Assembly (NCBI GenBank): GCA_030490835.1 | Contig: CM059975.1 | Coordinates: forward strand, 52,195,174 to 52,259,173 | Length of the DNA: 64,000 nucleotides | From: Annona cherimola | Taxonomy: Eukaryota; Streptophyta; Magnoliopsida; Magnoliales; Annonaceae | Reading direction: 5' to 3' | In this document: positions 12,301 through 23,897 of the stretch, piece by piece | Layout of the letters: every line of letters starts with the position of its first letter | Numbering within the stretch: position 1 is the first letter of the stretch | The notes under the pieces: generated by a model | Database searches by the model: none | What the model saw: only the letters and a program-made list of their open reading frames with translations | Told to the model about the DNA's origin: nothing | Made by a program: the position numbers and the translations under genes

Positions 12301-13359
12301 GTAAGCAAGCTAATTTTCTAAATGAATTTTATTTCTTAAATTTCTTTGAAATAATTGTAAATAATGTTTTAACTGCTTTTATTGGTTTAGAAAATATTAT
12401 TTGAAATTTATTTCTAAAATTTTAAGGATGACCATTCCTTAGTTCACTATGTATTAAAAATTGATTTATATAACTGCTTTATGATTGATGAAAATTTGTC
12501 CTATGATATAATGTGTGAAAAATCATGCTAGCATGTCATGGATAAATTCATGTGCACAATGCATAAGGCTCACCTTAAAGGAATAAGTGGACCGATTGTC
12601 CCCCTTTTGGTGTAGCCGAATCGCTTAAATAGGCTAAGGGCCGACAGCGCCTCCCTAGATGGGAGAATATGAAGACGGATGGTCACCTAGCTAGCTTCCA
12701 TCCTAAGGGATCATAATGCATTCATCACATTGTCATTATATATCCCTGAGTGGGTATAATGTGGCTTTCCATAATGATTATAAATAAAAGTTTTCTGCTC
12801 CGCAGGTAGTTGATCACTTGATAAGTGTCTCTACTAAATGGAGAGAAAAATTTTTATCGAAAAAGGTTACCTTTGAAATGTTTTGTTTGAAAATTTGTAT
12901 AAAGCTTGCTTATTGAGTGTACAACTCACGTTTTCATTTTCCAAACCCATAGACAGGTGAAAGAAGAGACTCAGCAAAGGAGTAAAGGCAATATCATTAA
13001 AGCGAAGAAGAAACATTAGCAGTCTTATGATATAGAAAAACTCATATTGAATGGATGTAATTACGTTGATGTTTTATGTTGACGACTATGGTTAATACAT
13101 GCAGTGACACCTGATGTAGGAGAATATGGAAATGTTTCTTGAACATCATGCTTTGCTATATGATGAATGGTTGTGAATGACCTAGTTTTGCATGAGATGT
13201 AATAATGAGGAAATAAACTCTTATGAAAATATATTTAATTGGATAAAGATTCGATGAAATCCATCCGTGTGACAGGGCAACAATCCTGATCACGTTTACC
13301 GGTCAATAACGATCTCAAGGTAAGGCTTAAGATATGACGCTCGGGTTAGGGGCGCCACA
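9369..13359 (+). repeat. 3' LTR of gypsy element 1 (type A, 3991 bp)
   Basis: Starts TGTGAAATCC directly after the polypurine tract and ends GGGGCGCCACA. Inside: a possible TATA-like TATACAAG near 10860, a GA-rich stretch near 10975-11035, a splice-donor-like AA|GTAAGTATA at 11064, an exon-like island at 12256-12300, the palindrome CATGCTAGCATG at 12524-12535, and hairpins GGAC-CGATT-GTCC (12589-12601) and CTCCC-TAGAT-GGGAG (12651-12665). A pyrimidine tract lies before ACAG|GTGAAAG (12953-12963). The right flank is TGATT; the matching left TSD is outside the window. No coding sequence. Confidence 0.9.
12256..12300 (+). other. Exon-like island in gypsy LTR (copy A1), 45 nt
   Basis: Preceded by CTGTCATAG and followed by GTAAGCAAGC, so it reads AG|GCAAAGG...AACAAG|GTAAGC. 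The same arrangement occurs at 14037-14075, 22518-22561, 37153-37199 and 41708-41752 on the plus strand and at 30339-30381 and 44952-44995 on the minus strand, while flanking sequence differs more. Confidence 0.5.
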
Positions 13360-14450
13360 TGATTTCTACCCAAATTTTTTTTGGATGTTAAATAGGGTAA
13401 AACCATGCTTAGATAATGCCTAATCATGAAAAAATAAGTATAGATATAATGCTTAATCGAAGTTATGCTAAAACATCAAAAATTTGGAGCGAAGATAGAG
13501 TATTCGGGAAGATAGCATATGATATGTGAAAATAATGCTCCAAAAATGATAAATGATGATTTTGGATGTATGACTATAATAAATATGATGTTGGAATGAT
13601 GATATATTAATTTCATGATTTTTGGAATTAAGAATTATGCTTAAGTGAATTTATGTTGATTTTTAGTATATGGAGAAAGTGATTTATTTAGCCAAGTAAA
13701 TGATGATAAATTCAAAATTTATGAAATTTCCCATGATATACTAAGTATAATCTATGTCATGGTATTTTTTATTTTTGGAAAAAATATCAATTTTTGAAAC
13801 CCATGAACAATAATCACGTTACTGTGAACAGTGACCACGAATGAACAGTAACTTGCTACAGTAAACAGCGTAATTTTGGAAAAAATTTGAGATTGATATT
13901 TAAATTTAAGGATAGAATTTTTGAAGAATTTATGGATAAAAATATCCGTATAAATAAATAATGCCCAAATATTATAGAGCATGCATGGGAAGCAGCTTGA
14001 ATAGAAGAAATAAAATTATCTTTTTTCCTTGAATAGGAAAAGGAAAAGAGAAGGTCGAAAACACCCACTGAGAAGGTAAGCAAGTTATATCTTTTTGCAA
14101 ATTATTTTCAAAAATGCTTGAAATTGTTTGTAAATTGCTTTATGAAATTTATTTAAGGTTGGTCATACCTATAACTGCTTTACATGAACTAAAGTTCATT
14201 TGTTAAATTGTTTATTAAATACTTTTTATGAAATTGTTTATGATTTACAAATATCATGCAGGCATGTGTATGAAAATGAGCATGTGCACGAGGAATAGGC
14301 CTTAGTTGAGGTAGTAAGCGGACCGGATGTCCCCCTCACTATTGCCAAGTTGCTTATATAGTCCTAGGCTGGCGGCGACCTCCCTGAGATGGGAGCATGT
14401 GTGGGATGGGCGCCTAGCTAGCGTCGCATCCGGAATGTCATGAATGCAAT
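13360..14450 (+). repeat. Internal fragment of a long gypsy LTR (type C)
   Basis: No LTR end is present. It contains the exon-like island (14037-14075), a CATGCAGGCATG near-palindrome near 14251, GGAC-CGGAT-GTCC (14320-14332), CTCCC-TGAGAT-GGGAG near 14383 and GCCTAGCTAGCG, in the same order as the complete LTRs. Gypsy element 1 seems to have inserted into it at 13359/13360. The right boundary, near a GCAATGCATGCATTGC palindrome, is approximate. Confidence 0.7.
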
Positions 14451-14570
14451 GCATGCATTGCATTTGCATTTTTCACTTATTTATATATTTTTTCTTTTTT
14501 AATAATTAAATCTTGTTTAAAATATTTCTAAACTAACTTAATTAGCAAAATAAAAATCAAGGTCATTACA
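14451..14570 (-). repeat. Start of the 3' LTR of gypsy element 2, truncated
   Basis: On the minus strand it starts TGTAATGACC directly after a polypurine tract (plus-strand TCCACCCCTAC, 14571-14581; minus GTAGGGGTGGA). Only about 120 bp remain before sequence of the type C LTR begins. Confidence 0.65.
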
Positions 14571-16130
14571 TCCACCCCTACTAATAAAGAGTTTTGCCCT
14601 CAAAACTGACCTTATTGAAAATCTTGGACATTTAATCCAAATTTCCTCTTTCAACTCCCAAGTTGCTTTTTCTAGTGTATGATGACTCCATTAAATCTTC
14701 ACTAATTTTTCATCAAAAAAAAAAAAATTCATCAAAAAAAATCTTCACTCATTTGACAATCTGATTCCTCAATTATTGTTCCTTATTCCTAAGAATACAA
14801 ATTGGCTCTTCTACATATGCAAGGTATCTATCTAATTGAATATCCTTTGCTTTAAGTATGGTATTTGGATCTGCAATGTACTTCCTCAGTATAGATACAT
14901 GAAATACATTATGAACACCTATTAGAACTAGAGGAACAACTACTCTATAAGCTATTGTTCTAATTTTCTCTAAAATTTCAAATAGACTCATGAATCTAAG
15001 GTTGAGCTTTCCTTTTTACTGAATCTCAATACACCTTTCATCGCAGAAACTTTCATGAATACATGATCCCCAACTTCAAATTCTAAAGGTCTCCATCTAT
15101 CATCTACATAGCTCTTCTATTGACTCTATGTCATCTTTAACCTTTCTCGAATAAGTTGAATCTTGTCCACTGTCTCTTTCACAAGTTCTGGCCCAAGCAC
15201 CTTTCTTTCACCAACATCATCTCATGTCATAGGAGATCTACATCACCTGCCATACAAGGCTTCAAAGGGCGCCATTTGGATACCCGACTAATAACTATTA
15301 TTATAGGAAAACTCAATAAGTGATAATTGAGTATCCCATGAATCTGTGGTATCCATTGTACATGCTCACAACATATCTTCCAAAACTTGATTAAATCATT
15401 CAGTTCAATGATCTATCTAAACGTGATAGGTTGAAAACTTCAACTGAGTGCCCATAGCCTCATACAAACTCTGCTAAAATCAAGATACAAACCGTGAATC
15501 CCTATCTAATATGATAGGCACTAGTAGCCCATGAAATCTAACAATCTCCCTAATATATAATTGAGCCAATTTCTTCAAAGGGTCTACCTTTTAAAATGGT
15601 AGGAAGTGAGCTACTTAGTTAATCAAACCCTCTTTGAGTTCTTAGTAGGCCAATAGTGAAATCCATGGATATGTGCTCTCTAAGGGTTGCAATAAATTTG
15701 TAGGTCTCTTATGTTCTGCCTTAACCTGCTGATAAATTAGACATTTAACTACATAGTATGTGATATCTTTCTTCATACCTACTCACCAACATATCTACTT
15801 TAAATCTTTATATATCTTAGCACCTCCTAGATGTACTATTTAAGGTGTGTAATGAGCTTGTTTAAGAAGTTGCTTTTTCAACTCGGAGTGTACTGGGACC
15901 ACTAACCGCCCTTAGCATCTTACCATACTATTTTTTTGATAGTGAAATCCCTCTTGTCTCCATTGATCACCCTATCTTTGAAATTTACTATCTTCCATTT
16001 TCTCCTGTTTGAGTTGGTCCAATATTACAAATTTTAGTTGTTGTTGCCCTAGCTAGATTGTCGTTTCTCCTTTGGCGACAATCTCCAATTTTAAATTATT
16101 CAGCTCCTACAATAACCTCCTTTGACTTGT
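14571..16130 (-). pseudogene. Gypsy element 2 integrase and chromodomain-like tail
   Basis: The minus-strand frame at 14773-14991 encodes the end of integrase (SLFEILEKIRTIAYRV, VHNVFHVSILRKYIADPN) and continues into a chromodomain-like tail with a WSHHTLEKATWELKEE-type stretch. Upstream (15230-15500) are matches to MAPFEALYG and the integrase core, and near 15725 CLIYQQVKAEH from the zinc-binding domain (one Cys replaced by Tyr). Many stops and frameshifts. Same Tekay/Del-like clade as element 1. Confidence 0.78.
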
Positions 16131-17350
16131 GATACACATGGCTAAATGGGACTTACGACTTAATGCATCTGCTACAATGTTCACTTTACCAGGATGATAA
16201 TGAATTTCAAGATCATAAGCTTTTAATAATTCAAGTCACCTTCTTTGCCTCATCTTCAGCTCTTTTTACATAAAGATATATTTGAGGCTTTTATGATGAG
16301 TATATACTTTACATTTTATGATCATTTTTTCAAATATTACTGCGGCTAATTCTTGACCATGAGTTGGGTAATTTTTCTCATGTGGTCTCCATTGCCTAAG
16401 GGCATAAGCAATCAGTCTACCATTCTGCATTAACACATAACCCAAACCGCTCTTGGAAGCATCACTACATACCACAAATCCTCATCTTTTGAATTAAGCA
16501 ATGTCAAAATAAATGCTTCTACTAATTTCTTCTTCAACAACTAAAAGCTATGCTCATACTCATCTAACCAAATAAATGTCATGCCTTTATGTAATAACTT
16601 ATTTAGAGGTGTTGTAATGGCAGAGAAGCCTTCAACAAATCACCTGTAATATCCTACTAACCTTTTCTAACTACAAATATTTGTCACATTCATAGGTTAT
16701 TCCCCATTTCCTATTGCTTCAATTTTCTTAGGATCACCGTGATTCTTTTTGCTGATACCACGTGTCCCAAAAATGCTACCTACTCAAGCCAAAGTTTTCA
16801 TTTTTTCAATTTAGCAAATAATTTTCTCCTTAAAAATTTGAAGAACTAGACAAAGATGCTCTTCGTATTCTTCTTTGCTCTTATAAAATATCAAAATATA
16901 ATCAATAAAAACCCTAATAAAACAATCTAAATATTCTTTGAAGACCTAGTTCATAAGATCTATGAACACTGCAGGTGCATTTGTCAACCCAAAAGGCATA
17001 ACCAGAAATTCATAATGCTCATATCGAGTCCCAAAAGTTGTCATAGGAAAATCTATCTCATGTATGCATAATTGATGATATCCACATTGTAAATCTATCT
17101 TGAAAAATACTTGAGCACTTGAAGCTGATCAAATAGATCATCTATACGAGGCAACAGGTATTTGTTCTTAATAGCTACTCGATTTAGCTCTTTATGATCA
17201 TTACATAATCATAAACTTCCATACTTCTTCACAAAAAGAATTGGTGCTCCCCATGGAGATACACCAGGGCAAATGAAACTCTTAACTATTAATTCTTGCA
17301 ACTGTTCTTTTAACTCTTTCATCTCTACGTGCCTTTAAAATAGAATTCGT
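16131..17350 (-). pseudogene. Gypsy element 2 reverse transcriptase and RNase H
   Basis: RNase H is visible at 16150-16475 ([19 protein letters not shown], then YHPGKVN-VADALSR). The reverse transcriptase core at about 16880-17250 encodes [17 protein letters not shown] and a catalytic loop reading FIDYILIF instead of FIDDILxY. The second catalytic Asp is Tyr (plus-strand codon 16898-16900). Frameshifts and stops occur throughout. Not functional. Confidence 0.82.
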
Positions 17351-17950
17351 TCTTGGAGCCAGCTCAATAGAAAATTCTACCTCTTAATGTAGAGGTAATC
17401 CTAGTAATTCATTAGGGAATACATTAGGAAATTCTCTCACCATTGATATGTTGTCAATATTATTGACTCCTCCTCTACGTCAGTAATAGTTGCTAGATAT
17501 GCTTGGCACCCTTTTGAATCAATCTACAAGCATTTAGCAAAGAGATTACTTTCAAGGATTTCTTTCACTTCTGCCTCTCTACTATCATTTCTTATTAGTT
17601 AGGTAAACGGAAGTGAATCCTCTTTTCTTTGCAATCAATATGAACATTCTACTGTTCTAACCAATCCATTCCCACGATTATATCAAATTTTTTCATATTT
17701 AAGAAAATAAGATCTCCACACATTTTCATATTGCTTATCCTAATTGGATAGGAGTTACAAATATAATTTTCACTTATTACTCTACCAACAGGAGTATCAA
17801 CTTCTAATGTCATGCATAATCTTGAAAATAATAACTCACTCTTCTTTGCAAAAATGTGGCAATGAAAGAATGTGTAGTACCCATATTAAATAAAGTACAA
17901 GCGTAATAATTATTGATACAAGTAGTAACAAGATGACTCTTTCTTGACAT
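17351..17950 (-). pseudogene. Gypsy element 2 protease region
   Basis: Encodes FDIIVGMDWLEQ and HIDCKEK (17620-17690), the usual protease C-terminal block. Near 17870 the DSGATHSFI signature is degraded to something like MGTTHSFIA, so the catalytic Asp-Ser-Gly appears lost. Confidence 0.65.
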
Positions 17951-18897
17951 CTGTTAGCTTTGTGTCCTAATTTTCTGCACTTATAACATGTCATTGTCAT
18001 TTAGCACTCTCCTCCATGGTTCTTGCCACAAGTTTTACATTGAGGGGGCTTCTGCGTATCTTGTGTTTTCTCTCCAAGATTTTGTAATGTGGAGGCATCC
18101 AAGGTTGCTCCTGAAGATTTACTTTGGTCATTGAATTTTTTTTTGTTGTTCTTAAAGTCAGGTCTGCACTTCAACTGATATTCTACCACAAGCTCTTTCT
18201 ACCACTTATGAATATGTCTCCATCATGTTCTCTTGAATGACCCAATATAGTCCTCATAAAAACTTTTGAGCTTCCGCCCTTAAGTTGCCTTGTACCATAT
18301 TGAAAATTTGTAGAGGCTATTGAATTTTACCTCATATTCTACCATTATGAGAGAGCCTTGCTTTAATTCATCAAACTTTGCATTCTTAATGTTGCGAATA
18401 CTCCCGAAAAAATATTTATCAAAGAAAATATGTTTAAATTAAATCCACATAAGTTGTCCTTGTGCTACATCTCTAACTCTCTTTGAGGTCTTCTATCACT
18501 TCTCAGCATCATCTTTTAATTGAAAATTTGCAAATTGAACCATTTTATCTTCAATCTATGATTCAACAATAGTTGGTTCCATCTCCCCTTGGAATGGGGT
18601 GGTTGCAATTTTTGAAAAGCATGTACATATTCCAACCCATCTCGTTGAGGAGCATTTTCTACATCTAAAGGATTTCATAATTTTCTACCATAGTTGGTGC
18701 TTGAAAATGACGAGATTGAGGAGCTAGTGGAGGTGGTGCTGCCACTAAACTTGTTGACGCTGAGGTTTGGGTTGTTGATTTTGTTAATGCTGCATCATCA
18801 TTCGTTGCATTCATTGCAACATTTGTCTCTGTGACTACATCAAGTCTTGTATTGCAGTTGTCACTCATGTCATCCTTTCTTGACCTGTGAATCCATT
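17951..18897 (-). pseudogene. Gypsy element 2 gag, C-terminal part with two zinc knuckles
   Basis: Knuckles read CKTCGKNHGGEC (about 18004-18040) and CYKCRKLGHKANRC (about 17955-17996). The frame at 18665-18897 carries a low-complexity N-terminal gag region ending PPPLAPQSRHFQ. The gene is interrupted at 18897/18898 by a solo LTR; the N-terminus is at 23664-23782. Confidence 0.75.
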
Positions 18898-18934
18898 TGT
18901 GAAACACTAACCCATGTAGGACCTATATGTATGC

Positions 18935-19673
18935 ATTGAACATAGGGGTGGGAATTGGAGCGGGTCGGGACGGGTCAGGGTTTGTCCAACCCTGACCCTA
19001 CATTTCAAAAATCTTGTTTGACCCTTATTTTTATACCGGGTCGGGACAAGGTCGATTTGACCCTTACTTTTTTCTACTAGGTCTCGGGATAAAATTCGGT
19101 TCGGTATCAAACCGGTTTCGGGATAGCGGGTCGGGTCAAAAATATGGGTCAAATAAGATAATTTTCAGAATTTATATACCTATCAAACATTAGTATACAT
19201 CTATACTAAATTTAAATATTATATGTTTCAATATTTAACTAATTATTAAAAAACACATAATTAAGAAAACAAAATATTTGAAAATATAGTATACATTTAT
19301 TAAAATAGGTTAATATACAATTACACATAAGGGTTATATATGTATAAATTTTTTTTGTTGATTCTTATATTGCTTTTTTAATAAATTAATTTTTCTATTG
19401 TTGATAGAGTTGATTATAAAAAAGTGAGAAATTTGAAAGAAAATAATAATAATATTTAAACATAGATTTATAATTTTTAATAAATTAGTATATGCGGGGC
19501 GGGTCGAACTCTTCGGGTCGGTATATGGTCGACCCACCCCAACCCTATTTTTGAATTCGGGTCAAAATTTCTGACCCATCCCTATACCGGGTCAAAAATA
19601 TGTTGGTTTTACCCGGCCAAAAACGGGTCGGGTCACGGGTTGACCCGCCCCAATTCCCACCCCTAATTGAACA
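18935..19673. mobile_element. Non-autonomous hAT-type element 1, TSD ATTGAACA
   Basis: The element is 18943-19665 (723 bp). It starts TAGGGGTGGGAATTGG and ends with the complement (CCAATTCCCACCCCTA), flanked by a perfect 8-bp duplication ATTGAACA (18935-18942, 19666-19673). An 8-bp TSD with a TAGGGGTG-type terminal repeat is the hAT signature. Subterminal regions are dense in GGGTC and CGGGTCGGG on both strands; the centre is AT-rich and non-coding. A close relative lies at 47708-48436. Confidence 0.92.
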
Positions 19674-20877
19674 TGTATATGATAATTATTCATGAATTAT
19701 GGAATTATGAAGGCATTTTATGATTTTTGTTAATTATGGCAATTAGGATTATGGGTTAGCATTAATGATATGATTAAGTGTTTTGAGCCGAAATGAGACA
19801 ATGGGTTTAGAATGAATTATTTGTGATTTAAATGTGAAAATATGTCATGAAAAATCATTTTCCATTATTTAAAATGAATTATGGAAGTTAATATGGAAAT
19901 TGACAAGTTTGATGGAAAATATTGAAAAATTCATAACTCAACGCCTATAAGGCGAATTCAAGTGAAATCTGAAATGAAAAATTTTTAATGTTGGGCTTAG
20001 TATTATGGAAAATGGGTTATGAAAATTCTTGATGAAATGAGAATTATGAATTTTTAAGCATATATTCATTTCAACCGTTAACTTTAAACGACTATATCGG
20101 GAGCTAGAAAACTCGGATTGAGTTGAAATTTGAAACGGTTGAATGGAATGGTGAGATGTTTATTTTGGATGGTTTGGATTAATTATGTAATATTGGGAAA
20201 ATTCCTGCTTTGAAAAAGGTGGCTATGGTTGACTTATGCTCCAAGAGAGTACCATATCATTAATGTAAAGGTGCATGATATGATGGCATGGAAATAAATG
20301 AATTATGAGGTGTCCATTGTAGGAATTTTTGAGGAAATTTATGCATTTAAATAAAATTCATAATTCCATGAATTATCCATCCATTTAATGCATGAAATGA
20401 TGGAGCTACACAAGTATAGGCCAAGCATAGCCAAGGTGGCCAAAGGGGACGTCCATGGGCTGGTTAGTGCTCAATTTTGATTTTTTAAATTTCTTAAAAA
20501 TGCCTAAATGTTGCAGGGATTCAAGTACATGATTTTTGCAAGCAATAATGGAGAATTTCAGCAATAAAAAAATGGAAAAAGACAGGTATATACTGCTGAA
20601 AACGTGGATAGCTTTAAGGGAATGGAAAATGTGATTTTTGTGCTAAGTTGCTGCAATATTTGTTAAATTTATTTATATAAAATTAATGCATGAATTAAAG
20701 GATAATTATAGACATAAATTACCCATGTTTTAGCATAAAATAAAAATGAATAAAAATCTGGACAGATTGGACGTGAATTGGAAATGCATTGGACGGTCAA
20801 AGATGATGCAATTTTTGAATTTTGAAAAATGGTAAAAATGAAAATTTACTTGGTTGAAAACGTGCCAGCCCATATGG

Positions 20878-20885
20878 TATATAAG
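20878..20885 (+). promoter_or_regulatory. Probable TATA box of gypsy LTR
   Basis: TATATAAG about 1.2 kb into the LTR (hAT element excluded), followed by a roughly 250-base stretch that becomes GA-rich and ends at a donor-like GTAAGTATG (21146). Similar placement is seen at about 10860 (TATACAAG). Confidence 0.55.
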
Positions 20886-22517
20886 GGAGCATTGAATGGG
20901 GGTGGAATTGCAGCACCAAGTGGGCCCCACTGCTGGAAAAAAATCCAGCTCTTATAAGCCATATACGATCACTTGGAGAGAGGCTTGAGAAAATTTCTAA
21001 GTGTGGAATTTCCACCCCAAAGCCAACCCAGAAGCTCACTTCCATATTTTCCAGCAAAAGGAGGAGAAAAACCAAGGGAAAAAGGAAGGAAACTTGAAGA
21101 AGAAATCATCTCCAAGCATTAGGGTTTAAGTTGGCTCAAAACCAAGTAAGTATGTGAATGATTTTGAGTTGTTTAACTTGAGTTCTTAAACTCAAAACTT
21201 GGAAATGAAAAGCATGCTTAAAGAATCTGTAAAATGATGTTTCAACATGCCTTTGCGTGAATATGGATTGGGTATTAAGTTTTAAGTATGAATTTTTAAG
21301 TTAAGATTGATGAAAGTGATGTTATGCATGCGTATGAAGTGAAAAATTCAAGTTGTTAAATCCTAAATCTCCAAGACAAGTTTCTGTTTTGATTAAATGA
21401 TTTGATTAAGCTATGAATCATGTATTCGTGCCAAACATATGAGGGTTTATGCTTAAGTGATGAAATTTTGAAGTTATGGAATGCAAAGCATGGATTTTGA
21501 CCTAATTTCTTAATTTTTGGGTTAAAAATGTTATGGAAATGGAGTTGCATGTTTTAGTCATGTTATGTTGAGTAAAATACCCTAGGTTTAAGTTATTATG
21601 GATGCCCAAAATATTTGGGAGAAATAAACCCTAAATCTGATTTTTATGATTTTTATGAAAGAACGTCAAACCGACGTGAAACGGGTCTCAAAACGTGAGG
21701 GTAACTTGCTGTTTTGAGAAATGATAATGCATGGATGTTAATTATGTGTTAAATAATTAAATATGGATGAGGAAAAATAGATTTTATTGCTGGAAATTCG
21801 GAATTATATGACTGCATAGGGTTAAGTGTCGAAAGATATGTAAAACGGGTGAAAAATGGGTTCCAAACTTGTTGTTTTGGAAACCTATGGGTGAATGGAT
21901 TTAAATCCCGTAAAAATACCTTGAATGCAGTGTTAATTAAGGGTAATTAAACCTCTGAAAAATTGATTAAATTTCTGAGTTAAGAAATTTTATGAAATGC
22001 ATTATGCTTAAGTGCTAAATGAGCTTATGTGAAGGGATAACGGTAAACGGGTGATGAATGACTTATGAAAAATGATTTTATGCAAAAATGCATAAAAATG
22101 AGATGAATCCCATGTCTATGAATCTGTTTGAGATTGTATGGTATTTAATCCAAAATTTTAGACTTAATTTATGAAGCTAAGGCAATGCTATGGACGTAGA
22201 AGAAACACCCATATGTGTGTTTTGGAAAAAAAATGGAAAAAATGGCAAAGTAAGCTTAATGAAGCTATGAATGATGTTTATGGAATGAATTTTTTGATAT
22301 TGAAATGAATACCCTGATTTTAGGGTTATATGTATATGCTATGTTGTATAATAGCCGAATGTGTGTAAATTATGCTAATGGGTGCAAAATAAGTCATATA
22401 TGTGTATGATAACTTATGAAGTCAAATAAATGATACGTGTATATGGAATGGGTTGGAAAACTAAAGGAAATATGAAGAAATAGAAATATATGAAGAATCA
22501 TATTATTTTTCATGTAG

Positions 22518-22561
22518 GCAAAGGCAAAGAGAAAGTGGTAACGGAAAGCTAAGGACTTCAG
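22518..22561 (+). other. Exon-like island in gypsy LTR (copy A2), 44 nt
   Basis: Reads TTTTTCATGTAG|GCAAAGG...CTTCAG|GTAAGCAAGC, with good consensus 3' and 5' splice sites at both edges, homologous to 12256-12300. Confidence 0.5.
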
Positions 22562-22797
22562 GTAAGCAAGCAAATTTTCTAAAGGATTTTTGCTTTTCTA
22601 AATTGTTTCCATAAATGCAATTTGTATTCTAACTTGTTTGATGAAACTATGAAATTGTTTCTAATGGGTTTAAGGATGGCCATCCCTTAGCAAAATGATA
22701 TGGAAATGATATTTTATTTCAAATGAAATGTTATGAAATGTTTCTTTTATAAATGTTGTGGAAAAATGATGTGGTTTGATGTTTATGATTGAAAAAT

Positions 22798-22927
22798 CAT
22801 GCTAGCATGTCAAAGATGAATTTATAAAAAGTTCATGTGCACAGGATACTAGGTCCACTTGAAGGGTGTAAGCGGACCGATTGTCCCCCCTTGGTGTGAC
22901 CAAGTTGCTTGTAATAGGCCGATGGCC
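22798..22927 (+). ncRNA. Candidate structured RNA island in gypsy LTR
   Basis: In order: palindrome CATGCTAGCATG (22798-22809), GGAC-CGATT-GTCC (22874-22886), TTGGT-GTG-ACCAA (22891-22903) and GGCC-GAT-GGCC (22917-22927). A fourth hairpin (CTCCC-TGAGAT-GGGAG in other copies) is decayed here. The same order recurs at 12524-12665 and 41999-42152, and partly at 14251-14400. This is a prediction from visible complementarity only; it could be a packaging, dimerisation or translation element of the LTR transcript. Confidence 0.45.
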
Positions 22928-23663
22928 GGCGGCGCCCTCTCTGAAATGGAAGTTAACGTGACGGATGGTCGCCTAGCTAGCTTCCATCCTAAGGGAGATA
23001 TGATGTTCATGTTCATATTTTTTATATGGCATTATGCATATGAGACCCGTGATGGGTACAGGATTTCATGTTTTCAAGATATACCTTTGAATAAGGTATA
23101 AGAATGCTTTCCAAGTTGATTTTAAATGAAAAATGTTGCCTGAAATGATTTGCCTAAAAAATGCAAATAGCTTGCTTATTGAGTTTCGACTCACGATTTT
23201 GTTTTTCAAACCCAAAGACAGGTGATGGACAGGACACGACGAAGGAGCTTGCACCGGCTTAAGGAGTTCATGGAAAAATTTATGGAACTTATGTTATGAA
23301 GTTGATGTGGAATGATTGTAAAATTACATGCCGTGCTTTATAATGAATAGTTATGAACTACTTGAATGTTTTATACGAATGACTATAATATGTACATGCA
23401 GTGACATCTAATTTAGGTAAAAGATGAAATGTCGCTGAACAGCATGTTTTTATGTAATGAATGGATTGAAATGACTTAAAAATGTATGAATATGAAATTG
23501 TGAGAACATGAGGTGCTATATGAACAGTTACATGACCATATTTAACAAGATAAATATCCGATAAATCCCGTCGTGTGATAGGGCAACAATCCTGATCATG
23601 TTTACCAATCAATCTGATATTGAGGTAAGGGCTAGGATGTGACGCTCGGTTTGGGGCGCCACA

Positions 23664-23782
23664 CCATTAGTGTTCTTAGTTCTATTTCCAGAACCACTAG
23701 TTGGTTTTGCTGTAACTTGAGGCCTTTGGTTGCTAGTTTCCCCTTAAGCATTTATTGCCTTTCTTCAGTTTGATATTGCCAT
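23664..23782 (-). pseudogene. Gypsy element 2 gag, N-terminal fragment
   Basis: The minus-strand ATG at 23782-23780 opens a short Ser/Thr/Asn-rich gag start (AKPTSGSGNRTKNTN), with stops, and is cut by the solo LTR at 23663/23664. It continues at 18897. Confidence 0.65.
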
Positions 23783-23897
23783 TGTCTTCTTGTGAACACT
23801 ATCCTAATTTAGAAAACACAATATATCAATATCTACAATTATATAATGCAAGAGTGCATGTGGATGCTTAGTTCTATAGTTAATATCTAACTAGCTC
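23783..23897 (-). other. 5' leader of gypsy element 2
   Basis: 115 bases between the LTR end and the gag ATG. On the minus strand the LTR end is followed by GAGCTAGTTAGATATTAAC, not by TGGTATCAGAGC or any TGG-initiated primer site. An acceptor-like TTTTCTAAATTAG lies about 20 bases before gag. Confidence 0.55.

Larger units (their letters stand above)
18893..23668 (+). mobile_element. Gypsy solo LTR (type A), TSD CCATT, inside gypsy element 2 gag
   Basis: The LTR is 18898-23663, TGTGAAACAC to GGGGCGCCACA, with a perfect CCATT duplication at 18893-18897 and 23664-23668. It is about 4.0 kb after removing the hAT element at 18943-19665. It contains a TATA box (20878), a donor-like AA|GTAAGTATG (21146), an exon-like island (22518-22561), the structured island (22798-22927) and the terminal AGGGCAACAATCCTGATCA block. 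No coding sequence. Confidence 0.93.

Noticed and set aside
20797..21075. 92-codon minus-strand frame downstream of the LTR TATA box
   Set aside because: Antisense to the putative LTR leader, with no domain and no conservation in the other LTR copies I compared.
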